Origin: Actinacidiphila epipremni
GTDB taxonomy: Bacteria > Actinomycetota > Actinomycetes > Streptomycetales > Streptomycetaceae
Assembly: GCF_012034175.1 (NCBI RefSeq)
Contig: NZ_JAATEJ010000009.1
Coordinates: forward strand, 124,001-188,000
Length of the DNA stretch: 64,000 bases
Reading direction: 5' to 3'
The notes beneath the pieces are model-generated. The model was not told where the DNA came from, ran no database searches, and saw only the letters and a program-made list of their open reading frames with translations. Shown here piece by piece: positions 43,949-54,664 of this stretch (positions are counted from its first letter, which is position 1; every line of letters starts with the position of its first letter). A program made the translations under genes and the position numbers.

Positions 43949-44203
43949 ATGACCCACCGCTCACGCACCCGCCCCAGCCGGCTCCACCAGGAGCCCGAGG
44001 CGGTCACTTGGGCACGGGAGAAAGCCGGCCTCACCAAGCGCGCCCTCGCCGACCAGATCGGCATCTCCGAGCAGTTGATGGGCGAGATCGAGTCCGGCTG
44101 GCGCAGCGCCACCCCCGCCAACCTCCTCAAGATCGCCGCCGCCCTCAACTGCCCGCTCGTCGTCCTCGAACGCAAACGCCCGGTGTCCGCCTCCGCGGAG
44201 TAG
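43949..44203 (+). CDS. Small XRE-family helix-turn-helix protein (paralogue of the 18650 gene)
   Basis: The 84-residue protein is nearly identical to the small XRE at 18650-18901 through its HTH core (EPEAVTWAREKAGLTKRALA is the same in both; the next segment differs as DQIG against ECVG). The N- and C-terminal ends differ. Here the gene stands without the ATP-binding partner and is divergent from another HTH gene. A recent duplication or separate acquisition of one regulator family is likely. Confidence 0.85.
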   Translation: MTHRSRTRPSRLHQEPEAVTWAREKAGLTKRALADQIGISEQLMGEIESGWRSATPANLLKIAAALNCPLVVLERKRPVSASAE

Positions 44204-44209
44204 CCGGCC

Positions 44210-45169
44210 CTACGGGCGTACGCCCACGTGGACGGTGATCGCCGCCAGCAGGTACGCGTCCGGGCGGTGCAGGATGCCCTGCGGCGAGTCCGGGTCCGTC
44301 AGGGTCGTCAACGTCGCGACGTCCTCGGCGGACATGGCCTCGGCGGCCCGCTCCCGCAGCCGGCCGAGCTGCGCCTGCAGATACGCCCGGGGCGCGGCGC
44401 CGAGCGGCGCCGGGAGGTCCAGCAGCGAGGTGAAGCTCGTCACCGACGTGAGCCCCGCAGCGCGCAGCATCGCGGGCCAGTCCTCGGCGACCGGGACGCT
44501 GCCGGGCAGGTCGGCGCGCATCGCCGCGAACCACTCCTCCTGGACCGCGTCGAGCCGGGACTGCAGGCCCGGGGTGCCCAGGCCGAAGTCGCGCGGGAGG
44601 TAGCGCGCGGGCAGGCCGCCCTCGGCGACCGCGAGGACGCCGCCGGGGTTCAGCCGGGCCGCGAGCAGGTCCAGCGCCTGCTGCTGGTCGCCCAGGTGGT
44701 GGACCGCCTTGCTGCTCCACACCAGGTCGGCGGTGCCGAGCGTGTCGTCCAGGCCCGCGGGCAGCTCCGCCGCGCGCACCGCGACCCGCCCCGTCAGGCC
44801 CAGCGCCTGCGCGCGGGCCAGCGCCCGGTCGAGCAGCGGCTGCGAGCCGTCGACGGCGACCGCCTCGGCGCCCGCGAACTCCTCGGCGAAGACGCAGGTC
44901 ATCACGCCGGGCCCGCTCCCGACGTCCAGCACCCGGCGCACCTCCCGCCCGCCGAGCAGCCCGCGCAGCCGGCCGGCCGTCGCCCGCAGCGCGGGCATCT
45001 CGACCTCGCCCGCGGTGGTCAGGTGCTCCGCCATCGCCTCCCAGTCGATCTCCGTGTCATGGGAGTGGGCGTGGGTGTGGGCGTGCGACGGGGTGTGGGC
45101 GGGGGCGGGGGCGGGCGTGCCCGCCTGGTGGTGGGAGTGCTGCGGCTCGTGGGCGCGCTCAGGGTTCAT
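44210..45169 (-). CDS. SAM-dependent methyltransferase (class I) with His-rich N-terminus
   Basis: This 319-residue protein has motif I VLDVGSGPGVMTCVF (about 80-95), a post-I acidic residue (AVAVDGSQPLL) and motif IV DLVWSSKAVHHLGD. The first 40 residues carry a repetitive His stretch (SHAHTHAHSHD) that could bind Ni or Zn, or could simply be a linker. The methyl acceptor is unknown. It is divergent from an XRE-cupin regulator, with a CGGCAAC...GTTGCCG repeat between, so it is probably that regulator's target. Confidence 0.85.
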   Translation of the reverse strand: MNPERAHEPQHSHHQAGTPAPAPAHTPSHAHTHAHSHDTEIDWEAMAEHLTTAGEVEMPALRATAGRLRGLLGGREVRRVLDVGSGPGVMTCVFAEEFAGAEAVAVDGSQPLLDRALARAQALGLTGRVAVRAAELPAGLDDTLGTADLVWSSKAVHHLGDQQQALDLLAARLNPGGVLAVAEGGLPARYLPRDFGLGTPGLQSRLDAVQEEWFAAMRADLPGSVPVAEDWPAMLRAAGLTSVTSFTSLLDLPAPLGAAPRAYLQAQLGRLRERAAEAMSAEDVATLTTLTDPDSPQGILHRPDAYLLAAITVHVGVRP

Positions 45170-45200
45170 GCCAGGCAGCGTGCCCCGTGACGTAGCGCAC

Positions 45201-45218
45201 CGGCAACAAACGTTGCCG
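45201..45218. promoter_or_regulatory. Inverted repeat between methyltransferase and XRE-cupin genes
   Basis: CGGCAAC-AAAC-GTTGCCG is a perfect 7+7 inverted repeat in the 78-base divergent gap, 32 bases from the methyltransferase start and 30 from the regulator start. It is a probable operator for the XRE-cupin protein. Confidence 0.7.
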
Positions 45219-45247
45219 TTTCCGGGACGCCGCAGTGGAATGGCCCC

Positions 45248-45916
45248 ATGGCCCCGATCCCCACCCCTGCCCCCGGCCCCGGCCCCGAGCCCGAGCCCGG
45301 CTCCGGCTCCGACCGGGAGCGCGCCCCCGCGGCCCACCGTGCCGTCCTCGACGAGGTCGGCCCGCGGCTGAGGCGGCTGCGGGCCCGGCGCAATCTGACC
45401 CTCGCCGCGCTGTCGGAGTCCACCGGGATCTCCAAGAGCACCCTGTCCCGGCTGGAGTCAGGCCAGCGGCGGCCCAGCCTTGAGCTGCTGCTGCCGCTCG
45501 CCGCGGCCTACCGCGTCCCGCTCGACGACCTGGTCGGCGCGCCCGAGGTCGGCGACCCGCGGGTGCGGCTCACCCCGCAGAAGACGCCGGACGGCGGCAC
45601 CGTCGTGCCGCTCTCCAGCACGCCGGGCCCCCTCCAGGCGTACAAGGTGATCGTGCCGGACCGCGGCAGCGAGCCCGACCCGCGGACGCACGAGGGCTAC
45701 GAGTGGCTGTACGTGCTGCACGGCCGGCTGCGGCTGGTGCTCGGTGAGCACGACCTCGTCCTCGGGCCCGGTGAGGCGGCCGAGTTCGACACGCGTGTCC
45801 CGCACTGGTTCGGCGCCGCGGACGGCCGGCCGGTGGAGGTGCTGAGCCTGTTCGGCCGACAGGGCGAGCGCATGCACGTCCGCGCCCGCCCCAGCCGGCC
45901 CGGCGCCCGCGCGTAA
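45248..45916 (+). CDS. XRE-cupin transcriptional regulator
   Basis: The 222-residue protein has a Pro/Gly-rich lead and then an HTH (GPRLRRLRARRNLTLAALSE, then GISKSTLSRLESGQRRPSLE, about 38-90). A cupin effector domain follows (YEWLYVLHGRLRLVLGEHD, then GEAAEFDTRVPHWFGA, about 140-205). It is a small-molecule-responsive regulator, probably of the divergent methyltransferase. Its stop codon lies in the first unit of a 21-base tandem repeat. Confidence 0.9.
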   Translation: MAPIPTPAPGPGPEPEPGSGSDRERAPAAHRAVLDEVGPRLRRLRARRNLTLAALSESTGISKSTLSRLESGQRRPSLELLLPLAAAYRVPLDDLVGAPEVGDPRVRLTPQKTPDGGTVVPLSSTPGPLQAYKVIVPDRGSEPDPRTHEGYEWLYVLHGRLRLVLGEHDLVLGPGEAAEFDTRVPHWFGAADGRPVEVLSLFGRQGERMHVRARPSRPGARA

Positions 45917-45976
45917 GGCGCGACCGGCGGGACGTAAGGCGCGACCGCCGGCACGTAAGGCAGGACCGGCGGGACG
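45911..45976. repeat. 21-bp tandem repeat, about three units
   Basis: Three near-identical 21-base units, each beginning CGTAAGGC, span the end of the XRE-cupin gene and the gap after it. The first unit supplies the TAA stop codon (45914-45916). Confidence 0.75.
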
Positions 45977-46002
45977 CGGGGCCGGCTCGGCGGGAGGGCA
46001 AC

Positions 46003-47754
46003 TCACCGCTGCCGGTAGCACATTGTGTACGCCAGCCCCGGGTAGTCGTTCGGCTTCCAGGTCGTCCAGGCGTCGTTGCCGCAGAACTTCTTGTCGTTGT
46101 ACTTCGACGTCCGCCCCGTCACGATGACGTTCGCCTTCGCGCACGAGACCGCGTGCATCACGGGCTTGGCGTAGGTGCCGGTGAACTTCATGCACTGGTT
46201 CTGCACCGCGTGCCCCGCGTCGTCCGGGTAGACCATGGACAGGCACAGCGTGACGTCGAGGTCGGTGCGGCCGGTGACGCCGAAGTGCTCGGACCAGTCG
46301 TCATTGCGCAGGCTCTTGCAGCGGTCGGAGCTGAGCGTGCCGGTGTAGCGGGCGATGACGGTGAACGCGCCGGTCTGGCAGTCGAGTTGGTCCCAGTCGC
46401 TGCTCGCGCTCGAACCGTAGACGCACGTGCCGTTCTTGGCGTGGTAGGCGGTGCCGTGGTCGTACTGGTAGCTGAGGCACAGCAGGACGCCGCGGCTGGG
46501 GTAGGAGACGTTCCAGTCGTCCTCGGCGACGCTGTCGCACTGGTGGGTGTCGGTGGTGCCGCGCAGGACGGCGACGGCCTTGAAGGTCTGCGGGCCGCAG
46601 TAGGTGGCGGCGAGCTGGGGGCTGGCGGCCGTACCGGAGTTGGTGAAGCAGTCGCCGACGGCGGCGGCGGCGATCGGGTCGGCGGAGGGTTCGTCGCCCG
46701 GCAGGTCGGAGCCGCCGCTGCTGCCGCTGCCGCTGCTACTGCCGTCGCTGGAACCGGAGTCGGAACCGGAGTCGCCGCCGTCGGTCGAACTCCCGTCCGC
46801 GCCGGGCCCCTTGTCGGACGGGAGCAGCCCGTTCAGGTCCGGCAGCCCCGGCGCGGACGCCTGCGCGGCCGGCTTGCCGCCGAAGTCGTCGCCGGAGCCG
46901 TCCGTGGCGAGCGCGACCCCGGTGACGAGGGCCAGCACCGCGACCAGCGCCGCCGCCTGCCCCGCCCCGGTGCGCCACCACCGCTGCCGCGGTATCAGCC
47001 CCGCCGCCGGCACACCCCCGGGCCCGACCCCGCCGAGCCGCTCGACCAGCCCCCGCAGCGACGGCCGGCCGGCGGCCCGCGGCGCCAGGCACTCGGCGAT
47101 CGCCTGCCCCAGCACGGGATCGGGTACGGGCACGGGCGGCGGCGGCCCCTGCTGCCAGCCCCCGGCGGCGGGGGCCGGCGGGCGGCCGGTCGCGGCGAAG
47201 TGCAGCAGCGCGCCCAGCGTGTAGACGGCGTCGGCCTCCGTGCGTATCCCGCCCGGCGCGGCGTGCGGCCCGCGGGCCGGCCCGGTGACGCCGTACGCCG
47301 CGAGCCGCGGGCCCTCCGGCGTCAGCACGACATGCGCCGGCTCCAGCCCGAAGAGCGCACCGCCCGACGCGAGCACCGCGCCCATCGCGCCGGCCAGCGC
47401 CACCGCGAGGTCGCGCAGGACGTGCGGCGGCAGCGGCCCGCTCCCGGCGACGGCCGAGGCGAGCGTCGGCGCCTCCGGCACACCGGTGGCCAGCCATGGC
47501 GCCGGGCTCTCGGTGTCGGCGTCGACGGGCAGCACGAAGGGCCCGCCGACCCGCCGGGCCGCCGCCACGTCCCGCCGGAAGACGGCGCGGAAGACCGGGT
47601 CGCCCGCGAGCTGCGGCATCACGAGCGTGACGGTGACCGGCCGCCCGTCCGGCCCGCGGCCCGCGTACTGCTCGCCGAGCGGGCCCGTGCCGAGCCGGCC
47701 GACGAGCGGGTAGGGGCCGACCTGCGCCGGCTCTCCCGGCCTGAGCGGTTCCAT
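46003..47754 (-). CDS. Receptor-like Ser/Thr pseudokinase with extracellular Cys-rich repeats
   Basis: The 583-residue protein has a PknB-like kinase fold at residues 1-245 (VGPYPLVGRLGTGPLGEQYAG glycine loop), one transmembrane helix (about 258-280), a Ser/Gly/Asp-rich stalk and an extracellular region of about 230 residues. The catalytic parts look ruined. The VAIK lysine is missing (VTVTLVMPQ), the HRD loop is replaced (GGALFGLEPAHVVL) and DFG reads AYG. It therefore probably signals by binding, not by phosphotransfer. The outer region has about four Cys-containing units (DCFTNSG, QCDSVAEDDW, RCKSLRNDDW, FCGNDAWTTW), suggesting tandem disulfide-stabilised sensor modules. The ATG at 47754 is where kinase homology starts. 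Confidence 0.8.
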   Translation of the reverse strand: MEPLRPGEPAQVGPYPLVGRLGTGPLGEQYAGRGPDGRPVTVTLVMPQLAGDPVFRAVFRRDVAAARRVGGPFVLPVDADTESPAPWLATGVPEAPTLASAVAGSGPLPPHVLRDLAVALAGAMGAVLASGGALFGLEPAHVVLTPEGPRLAAYGVTGPARGPHAAPGGIRTEADAVYTLGALLHFAATGRPPAPAAGGWQQGPPPPVPVPDPVLGQAIAECLAPRAAGRPSLRGLVERLGGVGPGGVPAAGLIPRQRWWRTGAGQAAALVAVLALVTGVALATDGSGDDFGGKPAAQASAPGLPDLNGLLPSDKGPGADGSSTDGGDSGSDSGSSDGSSSGSGSSGGSDLPGDEPSADPIAAAAVGDCFTNSGTAASPQLAATYCGPQTFKAVAVLRGTTDTHQCDSVAEDDWNVSYPSRGVLLCLSYQYDHGTAYHAKNGTCVYGSSASSDWDQLDCQTGAFTVIARYTGTLSSDRCKSLRNDDWSEHFGVTGRTDLDVTLCLSMVYPDDAGHAVQNQCMKFTGTYAKPVMHAVSCAKANVIVTGRTSKYNDKKFCGNDAWTTWKPNDYPGLAYTMCYRQR

Positions 47755-48037
47755 CCTGTGCTCCCCCGTTCCCGGCACCGCCCCGCGTCGGCCGCCGAGG
47801 CGGGGGGGGGCGGCGCGCGGTGCCGTCCGTACTGAACCGGTCGCCCCGCGACCGCCGGTTGCACCCACCGGAGTGGACACTCTCGCACCGCCCGGCGCGC
47901 CTTCGCCAGCGGGGTCCGGGGCCCGGGTAGCCCGGACGGCGCTCCCGCGTGGCCGGGTGTGCGGCGGTGGCGTGTAGTGGGCGGTGTGCGGCCCCGCAAC
48001 GGGCGTGCCGCCCCCACACCATTCCGAGGAGTCCGCC

Positions 48038-48631
48038 GTGAGGCACCACGCCGCCATGAAGCACCACGTCAAAGCCGCCGCCGTCGCAGGGGCGGCGATC
48101 CTCGCCGCCGCGGTGAGCGGCTGCTCCGGCAGCGGGAACAGCAGCGGCGGCGGCAGCACGCACGCCGACGCCAGCACCGCGGCGCGCAGCGCCGAGCAGG
48201 CCGCGCAGGCGCAGACGACGGCGCCCGCGACGGTCACCACGATGAACGTCTCGCCGTTCGGCAAAATCCTGGTCAACGACAAGAACCTGTCGCTGTACCT
48301 CTTCCAGGCCGACAAGAGCACGACGTCCACCTGCACCGGCGCGTGCGCCAAGCTGTGGCCGCCGCTGCTGGTCAACGGCACGCCGACGGTCGCGGGCGGG
48401 GTGGACCAGAAGAAGCTCGGCACGAGCAAGCGCTCGGACGGCGGCACGCAGGTGACGTACGACGGGCACCCGCTCTACCGCTTCGCCGCCGACACCAGCC
48501 CCGGCAACGTCCGCGGGCAGGGCCTGAACAACTTCGGCGCCAAGTGGTACGTGCTGGGCACGGACGGCAAGGCGATCACCAAGTCCGCGTCCTCCTCGTC
48601 CTCCGCGCCGCCCTCCGGCAACGGCTACTGA
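48038..48631 (+). CDS. Secreted lipoprotein with COG4315 (Lipoprotein_15) repeats
   Basis: The 197-residue protein has a signal peptide and lipobox (LAAAVSGCSG, Cys about residue 34) and two copies of the beta repeat seen in this family (GKILVNDKNLSLYLFQADK...CTGACAKLWPPLL and DGGTQVTYDGHPLYRFAAD). GTG at 48038 has GAGGAG 7 bases upstream. It is an exported surface protein of unknown function. It is divergent from the pseudokinase gene. Confidence 0.88.
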   Translation: MRHHAAMKHHVKAAAVAGAAILAAAVSGCSGSGNSSGGGSTHADASTAARSAEQAAQAQTTAPATVTTMNVSPFGKILVNDKNLSLYLFQADKSTTSTCTGACAKLWPPLLVNGTPTVAGGVDQKKLGTSKRSDGGTQVTYDGHPLYRFAADTSPGNVRGQGLNNFGAKWYVLGTDGKAITKSASSSSSAPPSGNGY

Positions 48632-48762
48632 GCCTTCCCGCGGCGGGTGTCGGGCCGTCACCGGGCGCCGTACGGCCGTCTCGTAGCCTTGTCGGATCAT
48701 CGGCGCGGGGGCATGCGTGTCCCCGCGCCGGCACGACCGGCACGGCGGGGGTGGGGACGGGC

Positions 48763-50142
48763 ATGGCACCCGGCACGGCGAACGAGACGACGACGCAGAC
48801 GAAGGCGAAAACGCAGGCGAGTACCTGGACCAGGGGGCGTACGGCGGTGGCCGGCGTCGTGGTGGTGGCGCTCGCGGCGGGCGGCTGGCTGTGGGCCCGG
48901 CAGGGCCCGGACTACCACGAGCAGGTCAGCGCGGCGAGCAGCACGTACCCCGCGGCCCTCGGCACCGCCCCGCCGGACGCGCCCGGCCGGCTGCTGCGGC
49001 GTACGACCGACTCGTACGGCATCGTCGGCGCCCTGTCGGTCGACGAGATCGCCGACCGGGGCCTGCGCAAGGACGGCATCACGGCGACCGACCTGCGCAC
49101 CGGGAAGACGTACTGGCGCTACGCGCGCGACGGCACGGACCTCGGGCCGGTCGCACTCGCCACGTCCGGCGGGGGCGGAGGCGGCACTGCGGCGGTGTGG
49201 TGGAAGGACGGGCTGCTCGCCGCGGTCGACGCCCGCAGCGGCGAGGTCCGCTGGCGGCACAAGATCGCTTACGGCGACGTGGGCGGCGGCAGCAGGGAGT
49301 TCGCCGACCTGCGGGTCACCGCGGGGCTGGTGCTGGCGCAGAGCCGTACCGCGCTCGCCGCGTACGACGCGGACGGCGGCGGCCACGCGTGGACGGCCGC
49401 GCCGCCGAAGGGCTGCGGCTTCACCAACCACGGCGTCTTCCCGATGGCGCAGGTGGTCGTCGCGGCGGCGCTGTGCGGCGACGACCTGCGGCTCGTCGGC
49501 TACGACACCGGCCGCGGCTCGGTGCGCTGGCAGCTGCCGGAAGGGCTCAACCGACTGCTGCCGGCCGACGACCGCACGCTCGTCACGGCGTCCGGGCGGC
49601 ACACGGACGAGGGCGAGGTGGTGGACGTCTCGGGTCCGCAGCCGGTGACGCGGCGCTGGACCTCGCTCGACGGGCACCCGTCGGTCGCCGCCGGGGACGG
49701 GATCGTGCTGTGCGTCGACAACGTGGGCGCCGGCGATCGGAAGGACGGCGAGGACGAGGGCGCGCTGGAGGGCTTCGGCGTCGGCGACGGGCGGCGGCAC
49801 TGGCGGGTGGCGCCGGCGCCGGGGACCCGGTTCGGCGCGCCGCTGCTGGCCGGGAGCCGGGTCTACGTCGTGCAGCAGCCGGCGCGGGCGCCGCTGGACG
49901 ACGAGGGCAAGCCGGTGGCCGGGGCCCCGTATCCGGCGCAACTGCTGGTCCTCGACGCGGCGACGGGCCGCCAGGTGCACGCGGGCGCGCTGCCGGCGGT
50001 GCCGATGGACGACTCCGCGGCCTTCTCACCGGACCCGTCGGCGGCACTGCGGCCGGTGCGGGCGGCGGACGGGGTGCTGGCGGTGGCGTGGTCGCAGATG
50101 TTCGACGGCGCGACGGCGGATCTGACCGTGCTGGCGCAGTGA
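48763..50142 (+). CDS. Membrane-anchored PQQ-like beta-propeller protein
   Basis: The 459-residue protein has a cytoplasmic N-terminus, one transmembrane helix (AVAGVVVVALAAGGWLWA, about 28-45) and then repeated propeller blades (TDLRTGKTYWRYAR, VDARSGEVRWRHK, GYDTGRGSVRWQLP, LDAATGRQVHAG), the PQQ/BamB-like outer-strand pattern. No PQQ-binding residues stand out, so it is probably a binding scaffold. A GTG four codons earlier is an alternative start. Confidence 0.85.
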   Translation: MAPGTANETTTQTKAKTQASTWTRGRTAVAGVVVVALAAGGWLWARQGPDYHEQVSAASSTYPAALGTAPPDAPGRLLRRTTDSYGIVGALSVDEIADRGLRKDGITATDLRTGKTYWRYARDGTDLGPVALATSGGGGGGTAAVWWKDGLLAAVDARSGEVRWRHKIAYGDVGGGSREFADLRVTAGLVLAQSRTALAAYDADGGGHAWTAAPPKGCGFTNHGVFPMAQVVVAAALCGDDLRLVGYDTGRGSVRWQLPEGLNRLLPADDRTLVTASGRHTDEGEVVDVSGPQPVTRRWTSLDGHPSVAAGDGIVLCVDNVGAGDRKDGEDEGALEGFGVGDGRRHWRVAPAPGTRFGAPLLAGSRVYVVQQPARAPLDDEGKPVAGAPYPAQLLVLDAATGRQVHAGALPAVPMDDSAAFSPDPSAALRPVRAADGVLAVAWSQMFDGATADLTVLAQ

Positions 50143-50167
50143 GGCGGTGCGCGTGCGGTAACGCGGC

Positions 50168-50200
50168 GGGGCCCCGCAGCCGTGGTGGCTGCGGGGCCCC
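50168..50200. terminator. Terminator between the propeller gene and katG
   Basis: GGGGCCCCGCAGCC and GGCTGCGGGGCCCC form a 14-base-pair stem around GTGGT. No T run follows, which is common for Streptomyces terminators. Confidence 0.75.
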
Positions 50201-50256
50201 GGTCGTACGATCCGGTCGGCTGACCGGTGAGGGCCGGACCCGGCCTCGGACCGGAC

Positions 50257-50376
50257 CCGTACCGGACCTCGGACCGGATCCCGTACCGGACCTCGGACCG
50301 GATCCCGTACCGGACCTCGGACCGGATCCCGTACCGGACCTCGGACCGGATCCCGTACCGGGCCTCGGACCGGGCC
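50257..50376. repeat. 24-bp tandem repeat, five units, abutting the katG stop codon
   Basis: Five 24-base units (first four identical, each containing CCGTACCGGACCTCGG, fifth slightly diverged) fill exactly 120 bases up to the base before the katG stop codon. Each unit has partly self-complementary halves. There are no spacers, so it is not a CRISPR array. Confidence 0.9.
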
Positions 50377-52709
<2,333 letters not shown>

Positions 52710-52800
52710 GAAGCGGGCCAACCGTACAGACCATCGAAATACGGACGCCGATTGCTAAACTCCGAGCTCCCAGGAGCCTTACCCGAATAGGTGAACCGAC

Positions 52801-53226
52801 ATGAGCGACCTGCTGGAACGGCTGCGCGGCCGGGGCTGGCGGCTGACCTCGCAGCGGCGTGTCGTCGCACAGGTCCTCGACGGCGACCACGTCCACCTCA
52901 CCGCCGACGAGGTGCACGCCCGCGCCGCACTGCTCCTGCCGGAGATCTCCCGGGCGACCGTCTACAACACGCTGGGCGAGCTGGTCTCGCTCGGCGAGGT
53001 GATAGAGGTCTCCACGGACGGCCGCGCCAAACGCTACGACCCCAACGCCCACCACCCCCACCAGCACCTGGTCTGCTCCCGCTGCGGCATGATCCGCGAC
53101 GTCCACCCCAGCGGCAGCCCCCTGACCGACCTCCCCCCGGCGGAACGGTTCGGCTTCACCGTCTCCACGGTCGAGGTCACCTACCGCGGCCTGTGCCCGG
53201 GCTGCACGCAGACGCTGTCGTCCTAG
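52801..53226 (+). CDS. Fur-family peroxide-type regulator (CatR/FurA/PerR-like)
   Basis: The 141-residue protein has the Fur winged helix (GWRLTSQRRVVAQVL, then ISRATVYNTLGELV), the metal site region HHPHQHLVCSRCG and a second CPGC pair, which together bind structural zinc. It is divergent from katG, the arrangement of S. coelicolor catR next to a catalase gene, so peroxide-sensing repression of katG is the likely role. The metal ligand set does not separate PerR from FurA by eye. Confidence 0.9.
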   Translation: MSDLLERLRGRGWRLTSQRRVVAQVLDGDHVHLTADEVHARAALLLPEISRATVYNTLGELVSLGEVIEVSTDGRAKRYDPNAHHPHQHLVCSRCGMIRDVHPSGSPLTDLPPAERFGFTVSTVEVTYRGLCPGCTQTLSS

Positions 53227-53299
53227 GAACCGGTCCCGGCCGCCCGGGTTCCGGTTCGGCTCGGCTCGGCTCGGTTCAGGGGCTGCCGCCCGGTGGGGA

Positions 53300-53743
53300 T
53301 CAGTGCCAGTCGCTGATCGGGAGGTCGCGGGGGTCGGGGGCGCCTTCGCCGGTTTCGAGGAGCTGCTTGAGGCTCACCAGGAAGACCGCCCACTTGGTGC
53401 TGCAGTGGGACATGAACTCGACGGGCTCGCGCCAGCCCTCGTGGGCGAAGAGCACGATCGTGTAGTCGCCCTCCTGGCGGAGGTGCCAGGAGACGGTGGT
53501 GCCGAGCCATTCGTCGGGGCCCGCCACCACCTCCCAGCGGACGTGGCGGGCGGGGTCGGCGGCGAGGACCTTCATGTCGAAGCCGCCGACGCGGAAGCGG
53601 AACTCGATGACGCCGCCGGTGTCGGTGGAGCCGGTCGTCTTCTCCGCCCACCAGCCGGCCAGGCCGTCAAGGGTGGTGAGGGCGGTGTAGACCTGCTCGG
53701 GGGTGGCGTTCTCGACGCCGATGCGGTGGATGATGTCGGGCAT
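53300..53743 (-). CDS. SRPBCC (AHSA1-like) protein
   Basis: The 147-residue protein has the START-like helix-grip fold: an N-terminal strand IIHRIGVENATPEQVYTAL, GLAGWWAEKTTG, and a C-terminal helix MSHCSTKWAVFLVSLKQLLE. It binds a small hydrophobic ligand or a chaperone partner. It is the third gene of the ArsR operon, 32 bases after the regulator. Confidence 0.85.
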   Translation of the reverse strand: MPDIIHRIGVENATPEQVYTALTTLDGLAGWWAEKTTGSTDTGGVIEFRFRVGGFDMKVLAADPARHVRWEVVAGPDEWLGTTVSWHLRQEGDYTIVLFAHEGWREPVEFMSHCSTKWAVFLVSLKQLLETGEGAPDPRDLPISDWH

Positions 53744-53775
53744 GGGCTTGCCTTTCGGGGGGTGCCTTGCGGGGG

Positions 53776-54183
53776 TCAGTGGGCGGTGGGGTCGCCGGGG
53801 GCGTCCGGCGTGGCGGCGTCGGAGGTAGGGGCGCGGTCCTTGTCCTTGCCGCGCTGGATCGTCTCGGCGATGCGCTTGATGCGGCGCAGCCGGGAGTCCC
53901 AGGCGGCGCCGACGTCCGTGAGCTGGGCGACCGCGCGGGCGAGTTGCGCCTCGTCGACCCGGAAGTGCCGCTCACGGCCGGCGGGGGTGGCGTGCACCAG
54001 GCCCACCCGGTCCAGCACGGCCAGGTGCTTGGCGACCGCCTGCCGGGTGACCGGCAGGTGATCGCTGAGGCTGGTGGCCGTCCCGCTGCCCTCGGCCAGC
54101 AGCAGGTCGAGCATCCGCCGCCGCGTCGGGTCGCCGACCGCGGACCACAGGTCGTCGTCGATGGTGCTGCCGGCCGGCGCCAT
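53776..54183 (-). CDS. ArsR-family transcriptional regulator
   Basis: The 135-residue winged helix shows DDDLWSAVGDPTRRRMLDLL, the recognition helix PVTRQAVAKHLAVLDRVGLV, and the wing GRERHFRVDEAQL. No metal-binding Cys pair is visible, as usual for the ArsR regulators paired with SRPBCC genes. The upstream SRPBCC stop overlaps a GTG at 54189; the ATG at 54183 is taken as start. Autorepression through two boxes at 54665-54724 is likely. Confidence 0.9.
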   Translation of the reverse strand: MAPAGSTIDDDLWSAVGDPTRRRMLDLLLAEGSGTATSLSDHLPVTRQAVAKHLAVLDRVGLVHATPAGRERHFRVDEAQLARAVAQLTDVGAAWDSRLRRIKRIAETIQRGKDKDRAPTSDAATPDAPGDPTAH

Positions 54184-54185
54184 GG

Positions 54186-54650
54186 TCACGCGCCCGCCCC
54201 GACCTTGGCCGCGTACACCGCGAGCCGGGGCAGGTAGTGGTCCCAGCCGGTGACGTGGTCGCGGTACCGCCCGGCGGCCTTCGCCTCGTCCCAGCCGCGC
54301 TCCCGGAAGCCGGTCTCCGTCATCCGCAGCAGGGTGCCGTCGCCGTCGGGTTCGAGGGCGAAGACCACGAGGTTGGAGTTGCCGGGCGCGGCGGTCCGGC
54401 CCGCCTCGTGCGTCCAGCGGAAGGAGAACAGCCGCGGCGGCACGGCGTCGACGACGGTGAACTGCACCCAGCTCACCTCGCCCTTCGCCACATCCCCGAA
54501 GCCGATCCGCCCCGCCGCCCCCGGCACCGCCGGCAACTCGACCGCATCCGGCCACCACTCCCGCAGGTGCTCGGGGCTGCTCACGACGTCGAACACGACC
54601 TCGGGCGAGGCGTCGATACGGATCTCCCGCTCCAGGGTTCCGTCATCCAT
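54186..54650 (-). CDS. SRPBCC (AHSA1-like) protein
   Basis: The 154-residue protein starts with LEREIRIDASPEVVFDVVSSPEHLREWWPDA and contains SWVQFTVVDAVPPRLFSFRW, a typical AHSA1-type fold. It is the first gene of a three-gene operon that encodes two SRPBCC proteins on either side of an ArsR repressor. AAAGGTGG precedes the ATG by 5 bases. Confidence 0.87.
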   Translation of the reverse strand: MDDGTLEREIRIDASPEVVFDVVSSPEHLREWWPDAVELPAVPGAAGRIGFGDVAKGEVSWVQFTVVDAVPPRLFSFRWTHEAGRTAAPGNSNLVVFALEPDGDGTLLRMTETGFRERGWDEAKAAGRYRDHVTGWDHYLPRLAVYAAKVGAGA

Positions 54651-54664
54651 GGGGGCCACCTTTC

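Noticed and set aside
50257..50376. Possible CRISPR array
   Set aside because: The 24-base units are directly adjacent with no spacers, and no cas gene is in the window.
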